The notes under the pieces were generated by a model that was not told the DNA's origin, did no database searches, and worked only from the letters and a program-made list of their open reading frames with translations. The translations under genes were made by a program, and so were the position numbers. 64,000 nucleotides of DNA from Fodinibius salinus (GTDB lineage: Bacteria; Bacteroidota; Rhodothermia; Balneolales; Balneolaceae): the NCBI RefSeq assembly GCF_008124865.1, contig NZ_VNHY01000004.1, positions 1-64,000 of the forward strand, read 5' to 3'. Below are positions 56,218 through 64,000 of this stretch, piece after piece (the first letter of the stretch is position 1; the number at the start of each line of letters is the position of its first letter).

Positions 56218-58029
56218 TTACGAATTGTCATCATCCATCGACAATACAGCAAGAAATGCCTCCTGGGGTACTTCTACTGTTCCTACTTGTTTCATTCGTT
56301 TTTTCCCTTCCTTCTGTTTTTCGAGCAGCTTACGCTTTCGAGAAACATCGCCGCCGTAACACTTTGCCGTTACATCTTTACGAACAGCCGGGATTGTCTC
56401 ACGAGCAATAACATTCGACCCAATAGCGGCCTGGATGGGAACCTCAAACTGATGACGATCAATTAAGTCTTTCAATTTCTTACATAACTTACGACCTAAT
56501 TCATAGGCTTTGTCACGATGAACAATACTTGATAACGCATCCACCGGATCTTTATTAAGTAGAATATCCAAACGGACCAAATCACCTTCGCGATACTCCA
56601 GGAAGTCATAATCTAGAGACGCATAACCACGCGTACCACTTTTGAGGCGATCGTAAAAATCAAAAACTACTTCAGCCATCGGCAGTTCGTATTTAATCTC
56701 TACCCGTTGACTCTGCATGTGAAGCTGATTCACATATTTGCCGCGTTTTTCTTCGCACAAGGTCATTACCGGGCCAATGTAATCCGAGGGAGTTAATATA
56801 CTAGCCTTGATATATGGTTCATACACTGCATCTATTTTATGCTGGTCGGGCATGTCCGTGGGACTGTCAACCGTTATTTTCTGTTGCTCCCCGTGCTCAC
56901 TCATGAGTACTTCATATTCCACGTTGGGCACGGTAGTAATAATATCAATATCGAACTCACGGTCCAGCCGCTCTTGTACAATCTCCATATGCAGCATTCC
57001 CAAAAATCCGGCACGAAATCCAAAGCCAAGTGCTTTCGACGTTTCCGGCTGATAAGTAAGCGACGCATCATTAAGCTGTAGCTTTTCCAGTGCTGATCGC
57101 AGGTCCTCAAAATCATCGGATTGTGTAGGGAAAAGCCCGCTAAATACCATCGGCTTGGGCTCTTGATATCCCGGAATAGGCTCTTCAGCAGGATTATCAA
57201 CCGACGTCACTGTATCACCCACTCGGGCATCATCCAGCGATTTTACGCTGCCTATCACATAGCCCACATCGCCAGCCTCCAGTTTTTCGGTCTGCTCTTT
57301 TTCGAGCTTGAGATAACCAATCTCTTCGGCTTCATATTCTTTCTGCGTTGCCATAAATCGGATAGCATCCCCCTTCTCGAGTGTACCCTCCATCACCCGT
57401 ACATAAACAATAGAACCACGGTAACTGTCGTGAATGGAGTCAAAAATAAGGGCTCTCAGCGGCTCCTCAGATTTACGTCCCGGTGCGGGAATACGCTCGA
57501 CGATCGCTTCCAGCAGCTCATCAACACCTTCACCGGTTTTGCCTGATACTTTTAAAATTTCCTCATGGTCACAGCCAATAAGATCCACTATCTGCTGACC
57601 TACACCTTCAGGATCGGCGCCCGGCAGATCAATTTTATTAAGCACAGGTACAATTTCAAGATCTTGCTCCATCGCCTGATAAAGCGTTGAAATAGTCTGG
57701 GCTTCAATCCCCTGAGCAGCATCAACCACCAGCAGTGCACCTTCGCATGCTTTAAGAGCACGAGACACCTCATAGGCAAAGTCAACATGCCCAGGTGTAT
57801 CAATAAGATTAAAGAGTACCCGCTCCCCACTTGGCCGCTGGTAATCCATGCGGATAGCATGACTTTTAATAGTGATCCCCCGCTCGCGTTCCAGATCCAT
57901 ATCATCAAGAATCTGTTCCTGCATTTCGCGCTCAGTAATAGCACCGGTGCGCTCAAGCAAACGATCTGCGAGCGTTGACTTGCCGTGATCAATATGGGCA
58001 ATAATACTAAAGTTGCGAATCTGAGTCAT
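56218..58029 (-). CDS. lepA: Elongation factor 4 (LepA), ribosome back-translocase
   Basis: This 603-residue translational GTPase is LepA/EF4. The G domain has G1 [10 protein letters not shown]3 DTPGHVD and G4 NKIDLPGAD. The unique C-terminal LepA domain is present, with [45 protein letters not shown] (given as region 520-590) ending near residue 600. Length is exact for the family. It is the first gene of an operon with a secreted protein and lepB, an arrangement resembling the lepA-lepB operon of E. coli. A separate terminator (58132-58167) isolates it from the upstream YkoF-like gene. Confidence 0.95.
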   Translation of the reverse strand: MTQIRNFSIIAHIDHGKSTLADRLLERTGAITEREMQEQILDDMDLERERGITIKSHAIRMDYQRPSGERVLFNLIDTPGHVDFAYEVSRALKACEGALLVVDAAQGIEAQTISTLYQAMEQDLEIVPVLNKIDLPGADPEGVGQQIVDLIGCDHEEILKVSGKTGEGVDELLEAIVERIPAPGRKSEEPLRALIFDSIHDSYRGSIVYVRVMEGTLEKGDAIRFMATQKEYEAEEIGYLKLEKEQTEKLEAGDVGYVIGSVKSLDDARVGDTVTSVDNPAEEPIPGYQEPKPMVFSGLFPTQSDDFEDLRSALEKLQLNDASLTYQPETSKALGFGFRAGFLGMLHMEIVQERLDREFDIDIITTVPNVEYEVLMSEHGEQQKITVDSPTDMPDQHKIDAVYEPYIKASILTPSDYIGPVMTLCEEKRGKYVNQLHMQSQRVEIKYELPMAEVVFDFYDRLKSGTRGYASLDYDFLEYREGDLVRLDILLNKDPVDALSSIVHRDKAYELGRKLCKKLKDLIDRHQFEVPIQAAIGSNVIARETIPAVRKDVTAKCYGGDVSRKRKLLEKQKEGKKRMKQVGTVEVPQEAFLAVLSMDDDNS

Positions 58030-58131
58030 AAAGACGTGCCGTCAACAAAAATTGGGTTTCTGAAAAGAACGGTCAAGATACAAAAATGGCGAGGGCATTG
58101 CATACATATCCGTCAGAAAAGCAAAAATAAT

Positions 58132-58167
58132 CTTAAAGCCCAATACCAGAAAGTATTGGGCTTTAAG
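58132..58167 (-). terminator. Perfect 15-bp hairpin terminator, minus strand
   Basis: Arms CTTAAAGCCCAATAC and GTATTGGGCTTTAAG pair perfectly around a six-base loop, followed on the minus strand by ATTATTTTTG. It ends the YkoF-like transcript at 58182, so lepA needs its own promoter in the next 100 nt. Confidence 0.8.
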
Positions 58168-58181
58168 AACAAATTTCTGAT

Positions 58182-58463
58182 CTATTCATCACCACTGGGG
58201 ATATCTATTGGATCCTGCTCTTCTGCTTCGGGACTTAGCAATTCAACATGGAAACGGAATTCTTCTTTTTCTATCGTCATAGTGTCATACATTTCACGAA
58301 TCAGTTCAAACACTACTTCGGTCTCACCCCGAACACTTGTTGATAGATAATTTACATCCACTTCTACATCATGCTGAGCAACCAGCTCCAGCAAATAATC
58401 AATACTCTCACGCGGATCAGCCGCTCGAAGCGGGATGTAAGTAAATTGAGCCGTTGTAATCAT
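58182..58463 (-). CDS. YkoF/MTH1187-like small protein (thiamine-binding-type fold)
   Basis: This 93-residue protein shows the pattern of one repeat of the YkoF/UPF0045 (MTH1187) ferredoxin-like domain: ITTAQFTYIPLRAADPRESIDYLLELV, then VDVNYLSTSVRGETEVVFELI. STSVRG is the region that recalls the STCVRG motif by which YkoF binds thiamine. The C-terminal 20 residues are acidic and probably disordered. Ligand binding and role are unproven. It ends at its own terminator and is not in an ABC transporter operon. Confidence 0.6.
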   Translation of the reverse strand: MITTAQFTYIPLRAADPRESIDYLLELVAQHDVEVDVNYLSTSVRGETEVVFELIREMYDTMTIEKEEFRFHVELLSPEAEEQDPIDIPSGDE

Positions 58464-58864
58464 AATATTATATCTCGATTAATTTTCTGTTATATCTTAT
58501 TCAATTATAAGAATAATCGTTTAGGTATAATAGATCAATCACTAAAATAACCTAAATACTGCGATGGGGAACAATTATTATCGGCGGTAGTAAAAGTATA
58601 TTTAATACCACTGTACAAAACTTATTAAATGTATAAGTCCGCATGCTCAAAAAATTGATTTATAATCCTATTATACAGTTTTCCCTCTTTACTCTCCTGC
58701 TTATTGTTTTCGTAGCGGCTATTTATGCCTGATTAGAACATTTTATCCCTACTCTAAACGAAATATGCAATTAGACTATTTCAAAAAGGTTTAACGTCGA
58801 AACAAATTTTAGCAGGTGGGGTTAAAATCTATTCTAATGAAAACATGAATAAATTTATACTGCT
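58464..58864. other. Intergenic region containing a tiny ORF
   Basis: This 401-nt gap between the divergent YkoF-like gene and the DUF4382 gene contains an E. coli-like TATAAT at 58526-58531 and the 29-codon membrane ORF at 58643-58732, listed separately. Another short frame at 58564 (MGNNYYRR) is too short to be counted. The remainder is AT-rich with no fold I recognise. Confidence 0.5.
58643..58732 (+). CDS. Candidate 29-residue single-pass membrane peptide
   Basis: The ORF runs from ATG at 58643 to TGA at 58730-58732. It has an in-frame stop two codons before the start region, so the start is fixed. The peptide begins MLKKLIYNPIIQFSL, with two lysines, followed by about 18 strongly hydrophobic residues ending AAIYA. 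That is the layout of small membrane proteins or of type I toxins of the Hok/Ibs kind. No ribosome-binding site is evident, and I know no named homologue, so it may also be chance. Confidence 0.4.
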   Translation: MLKKLIYNPIIQFSLFTLLLIVFVAAIYA

Positions 58865-59701
58865 ATGAAAAACATTTCGCTACTATTAACGATTATAATG
58901 ACTCTTGCTATGGGATTTACCGCATGTGACAACACTGGATCTAATGGTGGAACAGGCACCATGGAAGTTACCATGACCGATGCCCCCACTAATTACGATT
59001 CAGTAAATGTCACCATTAACAAAGTGCGTGTTAACAAAAAAGAAAACGCAGAAACCGATAGTACAGAATCCGATGAGGAAGCTGAAGAAAACGGATGGGT
59101 TACCATCATGAATCAGCAGATGAAAATAAATCTACTAGAATTAACCAACGGTAACCAAATCATGCTTGGTTCCAAGGAACTAGAAGCCGGTACTTATTCA
59201 CAAATTCGGTTTATTTTGGGTGACGATAATACCGTTACGGTAGATGGACAAACTCATCCCCTGCAAACACCCAGCGCAAAACAATCCGGGCTTAAGCTTA
59301 ATGTAGATGCCGAAGTAGAAAACGGTGTAACCTACTCTCTACTTATCGATTTTGATGTTGCTCGGTCTATTGTAGAAAAAGGAAATGATGGATATTTGCT
59401 CAAACCGGTGCTTCGTGCGGTAAATCTTGCAGAAACTGGATCTATTGCCGGAAATGTACAACCCGCAGATTTTAACACCAATGTGCTCGCTGTGCTCGAA
59501 GGCGATACAGTAACATCTACTATCACCGCCGAAAATGGAACCTTCGAAATTATCGGCCTTGCTCCCGATAGTGACTATGAAGTTGTTTTTGATCCCAGCA
59601 GCGATCAGTATTCTGATTCTACACAAACCAATATTAAAGTAGAGGCAGGTAAAGAAACTGACCTTGATACTATCCAGTTAGAACAAAACAGTACTCTTTA
59701 A
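58865..59701 (+). CDS. DUF4382 lipoprotein with carboxypeptidase-regulatory-like domain
   Basis: This 278-residue protein has a lipoprotein signal (MKNISLLLTIIMTLAMGFTAC, lipobox FTAC at Cys21, quoted in part). Residues about 35-190 are a DUF4382 domain: GTMEVTMTDAPTNYDSVNVTI and LELTNGNQIMLGSKELEAGTYSQIRFILGDDN. An acidic patch (residues 60-75) interrupts it. The C-terminal part (about 195-278) is a CarboxypepD_reg-like beta sandwich (GSIAGNVQPADF ... IIGLAPDSDYEVVFDP). Role unknown; probably surface or periplasmic. Confidence 0.88.
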   Translation: MKNISLLLTIIMTLAMGFTACDNTGSNGGTGTMEVTMTDAPTNYDSVNVTINKVRVNKKENAETDSTESDEEAEENGWVTIMNQQMKINLLELTNGNQIMLGSKELEAGTYSQIRFILGDDNTVTVDGQTHPLQTPSAKQSGLKLNVDAEVENGVTYSLLIDFDVARSIVEKGNDGYLLKPVLRAVNLAETGSIAGNVQPADFNTNVLAVLEGDTVTSTITAENGTFEIIGLAPDSDYEVVFDPSSDQYSDSTQTNIKVEAGKETDLDTIQLEQNSTL

Positions 59702-59725
59702 CCCCTCAAGGTTAAATGATGAGTC

Positions 59726-59758
59726 AAAGGCTCTTGTCGCAAGGCAAGGGCCTTTTTT
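59726..59758 (+). terminator. Intrinsic terminator after the DUF4382 gene
   Basis: Arms AAAGGCTCTTG and CAAGGGCCTTT pair over 11 bp with a G-U around TCGCAAGG, followed by T residues. It separates the two lipoprotein genes. Confidence 0.88.
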
Positions 59759-59890
59759 ATTCGAACATCTTTGGCGGAATATTAAAACAAATTAATCCAA
59801 AATACCTTTAAATGGATTTTTGCTACGAAACATTACCGGCCTCAAAACAATTTGATTGACCTAAATTGAAGTCGAATAAAAAACCAATAC

Positions 59891-60892
59891 ATGAAACGAT
59901 TATCATTACTAATTTCTGTTGTTTTAATTTCACTCTCATTGGCATTTACAGCATGTAATACTACAAATTCAGATGGTGAGGATGGAACACCCGATCCTGT
60001 TCCACCAAGCGAAGCGCAAAACGGGGAATGGACACTGGTTACCTCCTCAGTAGATAATACTATTCACGATGTGGTTATTACCCCCGAAGGAGCCTACGCT
60101 GTAGCAGAAGGTGGCATCCTACTTGAACGGACCCAAGAAGAATGGATTAAAGTTGTCGATAGCGGCGTATCCGGTAACGGCAACAACCTGTTTGGCTTAG
60201 CTAAAACTGCGGATGAAAATAAGCTCTGGATGGTTGGTTCCAGCGGAGCTGTAGGCGAATACAATATATCTACTGGCAATCTTAATGACTTTTCTCAGCC
60301 GATGGATGCATCCAACAATTTCAATGATGTTGCCGTCACCCGAAAGCCTGATGCCACTAATATTTACATAGCCGGAGATTCAGGACAAATGTATTACAAT
60401 TTTGATGACGGCAAAGAAGGGAAATGGAACAGCGTTACCCCGGGTAATGGTTCTGCCATTAACGCGGTCGGATTTTTCAATGATCGGGAAGGGCACATTA
60501 TTGATGCGAATCAATCAGTATTTGTTACCCAAGACGGCGGTACGTGGAACCAAGCTGGTATTGCCGATGCAGATGTTGATTTCGAAGGCATAGACAGTGA
60601 CGGCACAAAAAACGTTCGGGTTTCCGGAGGCAATGGCATGATCTTTACATGGAATGGTTCGGAATGGATGTCCACCAGTGTAGCAGAGGCAACATTAATG
60701 GACATTGAAGTCGATGCTGAAGATCAGAGTGGGTATGCCGTTGGTGGTGGTGCCACGATAATTAGCTACAATGGATCCACTTGGTCACCCCAAGAAACGC
60801 CAACAACCGAAAATATCAATGCGGTTGCGCTGGGATCTGACACACAACCTGATATTGCAGTAGGTGCCGGTGGTACCATCTTGGAACGATAA
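59891..60892 (+). CDS. Lipoprotein with seven beta-propeller repeats
   Basis: This 333-residue protein has a lipobox signal (LSLAFTACNTT, Cys22). After a short linker come seven similar units of about 38-42 residues, each running from an I/V-x-D/A-V segment (IHDVVITPEG, FNDVAVTRKP, INAVGFFNDR, MDIEVDAED, INAVALGSD) to a G-x-G-T/I segment (AEGGILLER, GSSGAVGEY, GDSGQMYYN, GGNGMIFTW, GGGATIISY, GAGGTILER). This is the pattern of a YCF48/BNR-type seven-bladed propeller. No catalytic site is seen; it may be a scaffold or binding protein. Confidence 0.8.
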   Translation: MKRLSLLISVVLISLSLAFTACNTTNSDGEDGTPDPVPPSEAQNGEWTLVTSSVDNTIHDVVITPEGAYAVAEGGILLERTQEEWIKVVDSGVSGNGNNLFGLAKTADENKLWMVGSSGAVGEYNISTGNLNDFSQPMDASNNFNDVAVTRKPDATNIYIAGDSGQMYYNFDDGKEGKWNSVTPGNGSAINAVGFFNDREGHIIDANQSVFVTQDGGTWNQAGIADADVDFEGIDSDGTKNVRVSGGNGMIFTWNGSEWMSTSVAEATLMDIEVDAEDQSGYAVGGGATIISYNGSTWSPQETPTTENINAVALGSDTQPDIAVGAGGTILER

Positions 60893-60915
60893 GTCCGATA
60901 TGGTAACTTTGCAGT

Positions 60916-60948
60916 AAGGCTCCCTTTTTAACGGGGAGCCTTTTTTTT
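60916..60948 (+). terminator. Intrinsic terminator before the histidine operon
   Basis: Arms GGCTCCC (60918-60924) and GGGAGCC (60934-60940), extended by A-T pairs, are followed by eight T. This is a strong terminator, 24 nt past the lipoprotein stop codon, and it isolates the his operon from upstream transcription. Confidence 0.93.
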
Positions 60949-61007
60949 GAAAATGTTTTTATCTCGAGGTCAGTTACAATAGCAGAATTAAATTTTTGCA
61001 GATAAAT

Positions 61008-61015
61008 TATTTTTG
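61008..61015 (+). promoter_or_regulatory. Candidate his operon promoter element
   Basis: TATTTTTG matches the Bacteroidota -7 consensus TAnnTTTG exactly, 35 nt before the leader peptide ATG. The -33 region is weak. The expected start near 61020 would put the leader ORF about 30 nt into the transcript. Confidence 0.5.
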
Positions 61016-61049
61016 TGGATGATTTACAAAAAATGTTATCTTAGATCTG

Positions 61050-61112
61050 ATGCAAGAACAACAGTTCCATATTGATTCCCATCTCCATCATGGCGGTTCC
61101 CACCGTCAATAG
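61050..61112 (+). CDS. Histidine-rich leader peptide of the his operon
   Basis: The ORF from ATG at 61050 to TAG at 61110-61112 has 20 codons, five of them histidine (positions 7, 11, 13, 14 and 18), in the sequence ...FHIDSHLHHGGSHRQ. It lies 82 nt upstream of hisG and inside its presumed transcript. Histidine makes up 25% of a random-size peptide, which is far above chance. It is therefore very likely a leader peptide whose translation senses charged tRNA-His. A hairpin (GGCGGT/ACCGTC, 61092-61107) lies inside it. Confidence 0.75.
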   Translation: MQEQQFHIDSHLHHGGSHRQ

Positions 61113-61121
61113 CATCGCTTT

Positions 61122-61139
61122 AGGTAGCTAATACTACCC
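61122..61139 (+). promoter_or_regulatory. Second hairpin in the his leader
   Basis: GGTAG-CTAATA-CTACC forms a 5-bp stem between the leader stop and hisG. It is not followed by a T tract, so it is not a standard terminator; it could be part of an alternative fold, or a pause. Confidence 0.35.
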
Positions 61140-61194
61140 ACATCTCCCGACATTTCTACAAAACTTTTCTCATTCAATATAATAAACTGTTGTT

Positions 61195-62076
61195 ATGCAA
61201 CGCACTGCCGACTCTAAGACTTCACTACGTATTGCCATTCAAAAATCCGGACGTCTGACCGATAAAACCATTGATCTGTTGAAAGGTATCGGTCTCCGTT
61301 TTGATGATTACAAACGAAATCTGCTGGTTAAATGCCGTAATTTTGATGTTGAGCTCCTGCTCATCCGCGACGATGACATTCCCGAATATGTACAAGACGG
61401 TGTTTGTGATCTTGGTTTTGTAGGAGCCAATGAAACACAAGAAAAAGGTGCTGATGTTACTGTACTTCGTGGTTTGGATTATGGCGTTTGCCGATTATCA
61501 TTAGCTGTCCCTAAAGATGGTAACATCCAATCGGTTGAAGATTTTGAAGGAAAATCAATAGCAACAAGTTATCCCAATATAACCCAAAACTTTTTTAAAG
61601 AACGTAATATCAATGCTGATACGGTTACAATTTCGGGAGCTGTAGAAATTGCACCCCGCCTGGAAGTGGCCGATGCTATTTGTGATCTGGTATCTACCGG
61701 AAACACCTTAAAAGCCAACGGACTCCAAGAGTTAAAATCAATCTTGGAATCGGAAACGCAGCTCATCCGCACCAACAAAAAATTATCGCCAGGCAAAAAA
61801 CAGCTTATTGACAAATTTTTGCAACGGATGGACGGGCACCAGCAAGCCGAGCGCAGCCGGTATATCATGATGAATGCTCCTGAAGAAGCAGTACCACGAA
61901 TCAAAGAGATCATCCCGTCACTCAAAAGCCCCACTGTTATGCCCCTGGCTGATAACGGCATGGTGGCAATTCACACGGTTATCCCAATTGACGAATTCTG
62001 GATAGTAATGGAAAAACTAAAGACCGAGGGCGCAACCGGTATTGTTATCCTTCCTATTGAAAGTATGATATTGTAA
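61195..62076 (+). CDS. hisG: ATP phosphoribosyltransferase, long form
   Basis: This 293-residue enzyme performs the first, committed step of histidine synthesis: ATP plus PRPP to phosphoribosyl-ATP. LRIAIQKSGRLTDKTIDLL is the N-terminal HisG hallmark, and CDLGFVGANET and EIAPRLEVADAICDLVSTGNTLKANGL follow. Length and the C-terminal ACT-like domain (about 220-293, VMPLADNGMVAIHTVIP ... TGIVILPIESMIL) place it in the long, histidine-inhibited, HisZ-independent form. It is followed by hisD after only 2 nt. Confidence 0.96.
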   Translation: MQRTADSKTSLRIAIQKSGRLTDKTIDLLKGIGLRFDDYKRNLLVKCRNFDVELLLIRDDDIPEYVQDGVCDLGFVGANETQEKGADVTVLRGLDYGVCRLSLAVPKDGNIQSVEDFEGKSIATSYPNITQNFFKERNINADTVTISGAVEIAPRLEVADAICDLVSTGNTLKANGLQELKSILESETQLIRTNKKLSPGKKQLIDKFLQRMDGHQQAERSRYIMMNAPEEAVPRIKEIIPSLKSPTVMPLADNGMVAIHTVIPIDEFWIVMEKLKTEGATGIVILPIESMIL

Positions 62077-62078
62077 CC

Positions 62079-63368
62079 ATGAGACAGTATACCTATAGCA
62101 ACTTAACGGAAGAACAGATACAAAAGCTCTGCCAGCGGCCGAAGATGGATTTCAACTCTATCTTCGAGCAGGTTGAGCCTATTATCCAGCGTGTTACTGA
62201 GGAAGGTGACGATGGGATCAACCATTTCACTACTAAGTTTGATGGCGTTACCCCTGACCCGTTGGTCATCAGCCCTGAGAATCAACAGATCAATTTGGAT
62301 AATAAAATTAAAGAGGCCATAGATACGGCATTCGATAATATCTATAAATTCCATAAGGCCCAGCTTCCTTCTACATTAGAAGTAGAAACCATGTCCGGCG
62401 TGGAGTGCAAACGTGTAACTCGTCCCATTCAGCGAGTGGGATTGTACGTGCCCGGAGGCACCGCCATTCTACCCTCTACCCTGATGATGTTAGGCATTCC
62501 CGCAATGTTGGCCGGTTGTTCTACAATTGCAATTGCAACACCGCCTCAAAAAGACGGCTCCATTGCTGATGAAATTTTGTATATCGCCCAAAAGGTCGGT
62601 GCTACACACCTACTTAAAGCCGGAGGGGCGCAAGCAGTAGCCGGAATGGCTTTAGGTACGGAGTCTGTGCCGAAGGTGGATAAAATATTGGGTCCGGGTA
62701 ACCAATACGTAACTGCGGCTAAAATGATGCTTCAAAACAGTGAAGCACAAATAGCTATTGATATGCCGGCCGGACCATCAGAGGTACTGGTCATTGCTGA
62801 TGGCTCTGCCAACCCAGAGTTCGTTGCTGCAGACTTACTTTCCCAAGCCGAACATGGCAAAGACAGTCAGGTGGTGCTGTTGGCTACTGCCAATTTTGAT
62901 TGGAATACATGTAAGCAGGCCATTGCAAAACAAATGGACGATCTACCGCGCAAGGAAGTTGCTCAAAAAGCAATTGAGCAAAGTTTCAGCATTACAGTAG
63001 AAAATATTGAGCAGGCCTTTACATTTTCAAATCAGTATGCCCCTGAGCACCTGATCATCCAGTGTAAAAATCCACAACAATTTGAAGAAAAAATCATTAA
63101 TGCTGGATCAGTATTCTTGGGACACTGGACCCCCGAGAGTGCCGGTGATTATGCTTCGGGAACGAACCATACATTGCCAACTTATGGCTATGCCCGGATG
63201 TTCAGCGGGGTCTCTGTAGATTCATTTATCAAGCAAATAACAATGCAGAAAATTACTGAGGATGGCTTGCAAGCACTTGGCCCCACGGTAGAAAAATTGG
63301 CCGAAATTGAAGGATTACAAGCTCATAAAAATGCAGTCTCTATTCGGCTTGCTGACATAAATAAGTAA
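62079..63368 (+). CDS. hisD: Histidinol dehydrogenase
   Basis: This 429-residue zinc enzyme oxidises histidinol to histidine in two NAD-dependent steps, the last of the pathway. The NAD loop RVGLYVPGGTAILPSTLMML, the signature GPSEVLVIADGSANPEFVAADLLSQAEHG, the catalytic Glu/His in YAPEHLIIQ and the metal-site HWTPESAGDYASGTNHTLPT are all present. Start ATG lies 2 nt after the hisG stop, so the genes are translationally coupled. Normal length. Confidence 0.96.
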   Translation: MRQYTYSNLTEEQIQKLCQRPKMDFNSIFEQVEPIIQRVTEEGDDGINHFTTKFDGVTPDPLVISPENQQINLDNKIKEAIDTAFDNIYKFHKAQLPSTLEVETMSGVECKRVTRPIQRVGLYVPGGTAILPSTLMMLGIPAMLAGCSTIAIATPPQKDGSIADEILYIAQKVGATHLLKAGGAQAVAGMALGTESVPKVDKILGPGNQYVTAAKMMLQNSEAQIAIDMPAGPSEVLVIADGSANPEFVAADLLSQAEHGKDSQVVLLATANFDWNTCKQAIAKQMDDLPRKEVAQKAIEQSFSITVENIEQAFTFSNQYAPEHLIIQCKNPQQFEEKIINAGSVFLGHWTPESAGDYASGTNHTLPTYGYARMFSGVSVDSFIKQITMQKITEDGLQALGPTVEKLAEIEGLQAHKNAVSIRLADINK

Positions 63369-63391
63369 CACAACAAATACTTTTTAAGACG

Positions 63392-64000
63392 ATGAGTAGT
63401 TCATTTAATATTGAAAATTTTGTTCGTCCTAATATTCGACAACTTGAACCTTACCACAGTGCTCGCGAAGATTTTGAAGATGGGTTGCTACTTGATGCCA
63501 ATGAAAATAGCCTGGGTGCACCTTTTACTGATGACAGTAAGCTACATCGCTACCCGGATCCAGCCCAAAAAAGGCTGCGGGGGCTCATTGCCAAATGGCG
63601 GGGTGTTCGAAGGGAAAATATATTTACCGGAGTTGGCAGCGATGAGGGGATCGACCTGTTATTTCGCATCTTCTGCACTCCCGGTAAAGATCGGATATTA
63701 ACGGTCCCTCCTACTTATGGGATGTACACCGTATCTGCTAATATTTACGATATTGCAATTGATGAAGTATTGCTGGAAGAAGAAACGTTCCAGCCACGGG
63801 TAGAGCCCATCCTAAATGCGACAACTCCAGAGACAAAGATTCTATTTCTCTGTTCTCCCAATAATCCAACGGCTAATACTTTTGAAGCTGACAGAGTAGA
63901 ACAACTGGTGGAAAAATTCCCAGGTATTGTGGTAGTGGATGAGGCCTATATCGACTTTAGCGAAGAACCTAGCTGGACTTCAAAAATAGCTGAATATTCA
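63392..64000 (+). CDS. hisC: Histidinol-phosphate aminotransferase, truncated by window edge
   Basis: The first 203 codons are visible, from ATG at 63392, 23 nt after hisD. The protein reads FVRPNIRQLEPYHSAREDFE, then LLDANENSLGAP, GVGSDEGIDLLFRIFC, SPNNPTANTF and VVVDEAYIDFSEEPSW, the hallmarks of HisC (class I/II PLP aminotransferase) up to the DEAYIDF motif. The PLP lysine lies beyond the edge. It converts imidazole-acetol phosphate to histidinol phosphate with glutamate. Confidence 0.95.
   Translation, partial: MSSSFNIENFVRPNIRQLEPYHSAREDFEDGLLLDANENSLGAPFTDDSKLHRYPDPAQKRLRGLIAKWRGVRRENIFTGVGSDEGIDLLFRIFCTPGKDRILTVPPTYGMYTVSANIYDIAIDEVLLEEETFQPRVEPILNATTPETKILFLCSPNNPTANTFEADRVEQLVEKFPGIVVVDEAYIDFSEEPSWTSKIAEYS

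Larger units (their letters stand above)
60893..61049. other. Spacer before the histidine leader
   Basis: It holds the terminator of the propeller lipoprotein gene (60916-60948) and the candidate promoter of the histidine operon (61008-61015). No gene is seen. Confidence 0.6.

Noticed and set aside
57600-58001. 133-codon minus-strand ORF inside lepA
   Set aside because: It is an alternative frame of lepA, which is clearly the real gene.

Overview
The window reads as a chromosomal segment of a Gram-negative, Bacteroidota-like bacterium. The best guess is a member of the Balneolota (Balneolaceae), inferred from the combination of proteins rather than from a marker gene. The envelope genes (LpxH-like hydrolase, Lgt, LepB, AsmA-like protein, several lipoproteins, an outer-membrane barrel) show a diderm cell. 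Most start codons have no recognisable Shine-Dalgarno sequence, and a few carry an upstream TAnnTTTG element of the Bacteroidota type. Genes are moderately AT-rich and evenly spaced. I see no rRNA, tRNA, CRISPR array, insertion sequence, phage gene or clear transfer boundary.

Layout. 1-728 holds no convincing gene, only hairpins. 0.7-11.3 kb: queuosine precursor transporter, Y-family polymerase, 2-hydroxyacid dehydrogenase, IlvE, a UDG-family protein, PEP carboxylase, Tag glycosylase, a small HTH protein and a persulfide-dioxygenase-like rhodanese fusion. 11.7-19.6 kb: an active/inactive M16 peptidase pair, a DinB-like protein, a two-gene LpxH-like/glycosyltransferase operon, OsmC and a KirBac-type channel. 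19.7-29.4 kb: GcvP, a ZIP transporter, a stand-alone receiver, a fatty acid desaturase, and an operon of an UMF1-type MFS protein with two bacterial PH-domain proteins. 29.5-38.0 kb: an orphan helical protein, an SDR/DUF2867 protein, a hydrolase, a nucleotidase, a quinone oxidoreductase, a CynX-type MFS, a pilin-like orphan, a DUF368 (PopT-type) transporter and Pcm. 38.2-50.9 kb: a large AsmA-like protein with visible internal repeats, CysS, Lgt, phosphohexomutase, a second ZIP, a DPP-IV peptidase and an outer-membrane protein. 50.9-60.9 kb: MscS, OsmC, a thioredoxin-fold protein, RlmN, the lepA - secreted protein - lepB operon, a YkoF-like protein, a tiny membrane ORF and two lipoproteins. 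61.0-64.0 kb: the start of a histidine operon (hisG-hisD-hisC, the last cut by the window edge).

How the genes work together. Most of the window is housekeeping: amino-acid metabolism (ilvE, gcvP, his), DNA repair (umuC, UDG, tag), translation and its quality control (cysS, rlmN, lepA, pcm) and envelope biogenesis (lgt, lepB, lpxH-like, asmA-like, PopT-like). The most interesting regulatory signal is a 20-residue ORF with five histidine codons just upstream of hisG. It looks like a histidine leader peptide, but no standard intrinsic terminator follows it. Other points worth a second look are a 29-codon single-pass membrane ORF at 58643-58732, a hairpin whose 3' arm touches the lgt start codon, a seven-repeat lipoprotein that should fold as a seven-bladed propeller, a pilin-like orphan with a GQQQ N-terminus, and four tandem repeats in the AsmA-like protein.
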